Assembly: GCA_041398745.1 (NCBI GenBank)
Contig: JAWKUB010000003.1
Location: forward strand, 1-64,000
Direction: 5' to 3'
Origin: JACKHO01 sp041398745
GTDB taxonomy: Bacteria; Planctomycetota; Planctomycetia; Planctomycetales; Planctomycetaceae
Length of the DNA stretch: 64,000 nt
In this document: positions 63,373-64,000 of the stretch, one piece after another
Layout of the letters: every line of letters begins with the position of its first letter
Position numbering within the stretch: the first letter of the stretch is position 1
Program-made: the position numbers and the translations under genes
Notes under the pieces: model-generated
Told to the model about the DNA's origin: nothing
Databases searched by the model: none
What the model saw: only the letters and a program-made list of their open reading frames with translations

Positions 63373-63786
63373 ATGCCGAGTATCTTTACGAGAATCATCA
63401 ACGGAGAGCTCCCCGGTCGGTTTGTGTATCGGGACGAGTTGTGCGTCGCTTTCCTGACAATTGCTCCACTGAAACCAGGACACACGCTCGTCGTACCCAT
63501 TGAGGAAATCGACCACTGGATTGACGTCCCGCCTGAGTTGTCTTCGCATTTGTTTGCCGTCGCACAAAAGGTTTCTCAGGCCATTCAGCAGGAATTTCAG
63601 CCAAAAAAAGTCGGACTGATGATTGCCGGCCTCGAAGTGCCACACACGCATTTGCATTTGGTTCCCATTCATGCGTTGCATGAACTCGATTTTTCAAAGC
63701 AGGACCAAAACCCCGATCAGGCCATGATGGATGACACCATGAACCGCCTGCGGGCCGCTATCGGTTGGAACCCAGAAGAGAGTTAA
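63373..63786 (+). CDS. HIT-family nucleotide hydrolase/transferase
   Basis: 137 residues from ATG 63373 (MPSIFTRIINGELPGRFVY); the frame is open further upstream but the family starts here. The histidine triad is HTHLHL in VPHTHLHLVP; APLKPGHTLVVP is the other conserved block. Hint-type AMP-lysine or adenosine phosphoramidase activity in the family. The dnaJ-type gene begins 1 nt after the stop. Confidence 0.93.
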   Translation: MPSIFTRIINGELPGRFVYRDELCVAFLTIAPLKPGHTLVVPIEEIDHWIDVPPELSSHLFAVAQKVSQAIQQEFQPKKVGLMIAGLEVPHTHLHLVPIHALHELDFSKQDQNPDQAMMDDTMNRLRAAIGWNPEES

Positions 63787-63787
63787 C

Positions 63788-64000
63788 GTGCCTGAAGACT
63801 ACTACAACGTGCTGGGAGTAGCGCGCTCTGCCTCGCAGGAAGAAATCCGCAAGGCCTACAAGAAGATTGCGCGCGAAAATCATCCCGACAGCAAACCGGG
63901 AGACAAGGCCGCCTCGGAACGATTCAAGCAGGCGGCTGAGGCGTACGAAGTTCTCGGCGACTCCGAAAAGCGACAGAAGTACGACCAGTTTGGATCAGCG
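63788..64000 (+). CDS. DnaJ-family co-chaperone, N-terminal part (runs off the window)
   Basis: GTG start at 63788, 1 nt after the HIT stop. DYYNVLGVARSASQEEIRKAY and KIARENHPDSKPGDKAASE contain the J-domain HPD motif, followed by YEVLGDSEKRQKYDQFG. The Gly/Phe and zinc-finger or C-terminal domain lie outside, so DnaJ and CbpA cannot be told apart. Confidence 0.9.
   Translation, partial: MPEDYYNVLGVARSASQEEIRKAYKKIARENHPDSKPGDKAASERFKQAAEAYEVLGDSEKRQKYDQFGSA

Overview
The window looks like a chromosomal segment of a planctomycete. The pointers are a DUF1559-type pseudopilin with a type IV-like N-methylation motif (62091-63035), a PadR regulator beside a membrane protein with a carboxypeptidase-regulatory-like domain, paired AIM24/TIGR00266 proteins, a phytanoyl-CoA dioxygenase-like oxygenase, and loosely packed intergenic DNA with dispersed repeats. 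These are lineage impressions; no phylogenetic marker was tested.

Layout. (1) 1-10.8 kb is a restriction/defence block on the + strand: the end of a DrmD-like helicase, a large Eco57I/DrmMI-like adenine methylase, a PD-(D/E)XK nuclease-like gene, a duplicated scrap of the methylase, a DUF2971-like gene, a CBS-HEPN fusion and a DUF262/DUF1524 (GmrSD-like) nuclease. (2) 10.8-15.4 kb is sparse DNA with short repeats, one or two small orphan genes and decayed IS1380 and IS630 transposases. (3) 15.4-28.1 kb is a compact type III CRISPR operon whose order (cas10, a Cas7-Cas5-Cas11-like fusion, a double Cas7, csx19, a Cas7 with insertion) fits the variant III-D ('III-Dv') architecture. It continues into a DUF1874/Crn2 ring nuclease, a two-helix membrane protein with a CARF-like domain, Cas6 and a CARF-HEPN ribonuclease. 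The likely logic is crRNA-guided target binding, cyclic oligoadenylate made by Cas10 (GGDD intact), activation of a membrane effector and an RNase, and switch-off by the ring nuclease. (4) 28.2-37 kb holds two CRISPR arrays (24 and 6 full repeats) sharing repeat, leader and the same ~117-bp palindromic element at the leader-distal end. Both are transcribed leftward, and cas1 lies beside the leader of array 2. Between the arrays is a six-gene envelope operon (lipoprotein, two exported coiled-coil proteins, a TonB-like anchored protein, an ExbB/MotA-like and an ExbD-like protein). I do not recognise this operon as a described CRISPR-associated module, and it is my main candidate for a new system. 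(5) 37.1-39.4 kb has a small membrane protein, a sigma-70-region-2-like protein and an unknown partner. (6) 40.4-64 kb is mostly ordinary chromosome (trpA, bioB, argH, a CitG-like gene, PhyH, HpcH/HpaI, FHA, receivers, HIT, DnaJ). Accessory insertions there are an IS3 element that splits a DUF2306 gene with a recognisable 4-bp target duplication, a frameshifted GNAT gene and a 1031-residue TIR-STAND-TPR protein.

Family names come from reading motifs and overall sequence pattern, without database searches. Calls resting on few motifs have lower confidence.
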